Of a DNA stretch of 64,000 bases, positions 62,456 to 64,000 are shown piece after piece. The notes below the pieces were generated by a model. It saw only the letters and a program-made list of their open reading frames with translations. It was not told where the DNA came from and ran no database searches. The stretch comes from Streptomyces olivochromogenes (GTDB lineage: Bacteria > Actinomycetota > Actinomycetes > Streptomycetales > Streptomycetaceae), in NCBI RefSeq assembly GCF_001514115.1, contig NZ_KQ948478.1:1-64000 (forward strand), in the 5' to 3' direction. The number at the start of each line of letters is the position of its first letter. The stretch's first letter is position 1. The translations under genes were made by a program, and so were the position numbers.

Positions 62456-64000
62456 TCAGTGGAAGGCCGACGTCACGAGGTCCTGCTGTTCGCCGGCATG
62501 CCGGCGGGCAGACCCCACGGCGGGCGCCGGCGCCTGCGGGCGGCTGACGCATACGACGGGACGGCCCGCCAGCCGGTGCACATGGGGGCCCACGAAGGAC
62601 CATGCGCCTTGGTTTTCCGGCTCCTCCTGCACCCATCGCACCTCGGCCCCGACGGGGAAGCGGGCGAGTTCCGCGCCCAGCTCCTCCATGGGGAACGGGT
62701 AGAGACGCTCCAGGCGGACGATCGCGGTGTCCGACAGACCGGCGCTTCGCCGATGGGCGTCCAGGTCGTAGAAGACCTTGCCCGAACACACCAGCACACG
62801 TCTGATCCGGGCGGTGTCCGCCGTCTCATCCGGTATGACCGCACGGAACGCGCCCATGGTGAGCTCCGTCAACCCGGAGGTAGCCACCTTCGACCGCAGC
62901 ATCGACTTCGGCGTGAAGACGACCAGTGGCCTTCTGCGCTCGTCGAGCGCTTGCTGCCTGAGCAGATGGAAGTAGTTGCCCGGTAGGGAGGGCATGGCGA
63001 CGGTCATGTTCCCTTGCGCGCAGAGCTGGAGGAACCGTTCGATCCTGCCGGAGGAGTGGTCGGGCCCCTGTCCTTCCAGGCCGTGCGGCAGCAACAGCGT
63101 CACTCCGGAGCGCTGGCCCCATTTCTGTTCGGATGACGCTATGTACTCGTCGATCACGGCCTGCGCGCCGTTGGCGAAGTCGCCGAACTGGGCCTCCCAC
63201 AGCACCAGAGCGTCGGGCCGCGCCAGTGAGTAGCCGTACTCGAAGGCCAGGGCGCCCAGTTCGGACAACATCGAGTCGTAGGGTGCGAAGTCGGCAGCCC
63301 GCGAGCCGAGGGAGCTCAGTGGCGTGTGCTCCGCGCCGGTGCGCCGGTCGGTGAGTACGGCGTGCCGTTGGCCGAACGTGCCACGGCGGGAGTCCTGCCC
63401 GGCCAGCCGCACCGCAACCCCGTCCAGCAACAGGGAGCCGATGGCCAGTGTTTCCGCGGTGGCCCAGTCGATCGTTCCCGCATCCAGCATCGTGGTCCGC
63501 CTCTGGAGCTGCGGAAGAACGCGCGCGTGCACGGTAAAACCTCCCGGCACAGCGGTCTGGGAAGCGATCACCTGGCGGGCGGTGGCCTCCGTGATCGCGG
63601 TCGCCGCCTGGGAGGCGGCCGCATGCTGAGCGTTCACGGGGTTCGTGGCGTTCAGGTGGTTCACGGGCGTCGGGGAGGGGGGCGCCGGACGCGTCCGGGT
63701 CTGGGTGAAGGCCCGTGCGAGGTGCCCCTGATAGTCCCGCAAGGCGCCTTCCACCTGCCGCTCGGTGATGTCCCCCCGGCGGACAAGCGCCTCGGCGTAC
63801 AGCTTGCGCACCGAAGCCCTGGCGTCGATGCGGTCGTACATCGCCGGCTGCGTGATGGAGGGATCATCGACCTCGCTGTGCCCGTGACGCCGATAGCAGA
63901 CCAGATCGACGACGACGTCCTTGTGGAACGCCTGACGATAGTCGAAGGCCACGCGCGCGACCCGGACCACGGCCTCGGGGTCGTCTGCGTTGACATGGAA
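62456..64000 (-). CDS. 2-oxoglutarate dehydrogenase E1/decarboxylase, C-terminal part
   Basis: The last 515 residues of a thiamine-diphosphate enzyme are in the window; the N-terminus lies beyond the right edge. FHVNADDPEAVVRVARVAFD and DVVVDLVCYRRHGHSEVDDP, then TPLSSLGSRAADFAPYDSML, EAQFGDFANGAQAVIDEYIA, EQKWGQRSGVTLLLPHGLEG-QGPDHSS and KSMLRSKVAT match the OdhA/Kgd-type E1 and its C-terminal domain. It would decarboxylate 2-oxoglutarate or a related oxoacid. A Pro/Asn/Ala-rich insert (TPVNHLNATNPVNAQHAAAS) near the middle is atypical. In an arm region this may be a second copy. Confidence 0.88.
   Translation of the reverse strand, partial: FHVNADDPEAVVRVARVAFDYRQAFHKDVVVDLVCYRRHGHSEVDDPSITQPAMYDRIDARASVRKLYAEALVRRGDITERQVEGALRDYQGHLARAFTQTRTRPAPPSPTPVNHLNATNPVNAQHAAASQAATAITEATARQVIASQTAVPGGFTVHARVLPQLQRRTTMLDAGTIDWATAETLAIGSLLLDGVAVRLAGQDSRRGTFGQRHAVLTDRRTGAEHTPLSSLGSRAADFAPYDSMLSELGALAFEYGYSLARPDALVLWEAQFGDFANGAQAVIDEYIASSEQKWGQRSGVTLLLPHGLEGQGPDHSSGRIERFLQLCAQGNMTVAMPSLPGNYFHLLRQQALDERRRPLVVFTPKSMLRSKVATSGLTELTMGAFRAVIPDETADTARIRRVLVCSGKVFYDLDAHRRSAGLSDTAIVRLERLYPFPMEELGAELARFPVGAEVRWVQEEPENQGAWSFVGPHVHRLAGRPVVCVSRPQAPAPAVGSARRHAGEQQDLVTSAFH

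Overview
The window is high-GC actinobacterial DNA with the codon bias, divergent regulator/target pairs, F420- and PPOX-type enzymes, snapalysin and LAL/LuxR regulators typical of Streptomyces. At least fourteen decayed transposase or recombinase pieces (IS630, IS5, IS701, IS1380, IS3, IS21, IS256, integrase) and many frameshifted housekeeping-type genes suggest a chromosome arm or other accessory region rather than the core. No tRNA, rRNA, CRISPR array or biosynthetic assembly line was seen.

Layout. 1-6.7 kb: IS630 fragment, a small CxxxCC protein, snapalysin, an MFS exporter, a pseudogene of unknown family, and a truncated cupin copy joined to a broken IS630. 6.9-10.85 kb: a PHO-box-like array and an 18-bp palindrome upstream of a degenerate endonuclease/exonuclease/phosphatase-like protein and a Tat-exported phospholipase C, closed by a hairpin. 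11-20 kb: TetR relic, DUF4232 lipoprotein, PPOX protein, IS5 relic, ArsR/DUF1707 pair, alpha/beta hydrolase with divergent TetR, IS relics, LLM flavin oxidoreductase. 20.7-28.3 kb: integrase tail, a longer CxxxCC paralogue, the intact cupin, IS relics, DUF1707 protein, a 25-bp minisatellite, and FabV translationally coupled to a small ORF.

28.3-33.8 kb: a GNAT/MFS mosaic pseudogene, an epoxide-hydrolase-like protein, amidohydrolase debris, a TetR/quinone oxidoreductase pair with three operators 21 bp apart, IS3/IS630 debris and an OmpA tail. 33.9-43.0 kb is the most coherent block: ornithine cyclodeaminase-like, IclR, amidohydrolase, dipeptidase-like, DUF1214 remnant, carboxymuconolactone-decarboxylase-like, MmgE/PrpD, aldehyde dehydrogenase and an XRE/MmyB-type regulator. 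It looks like a catabolic island for an unidentified amide- or acid-bearing substrate.

43-64 kb: a P-loop protein and beta-propeller protein sharing a bidirectional terminator, amidohydrolase and IS5 relics, a secreted GH16-ricin glucanase with a strong promoter, an orphan substrate-binding-like protein, GNAT, then a minus-strand run (alpha/beta hydrolase, active-site-less SDR, DUF427, MOSC-ferredoxin-reductase fusion, small ORF, GcvH-like stub, VOC) divergent from a 926-residue LAL regulator. It ends with an IS256 relic, a frameshifted SDR, an intact SDR and the C-terminal part of a 2-oxoglutarate dehydrogenase E1/decarboxylase running off the right edge.
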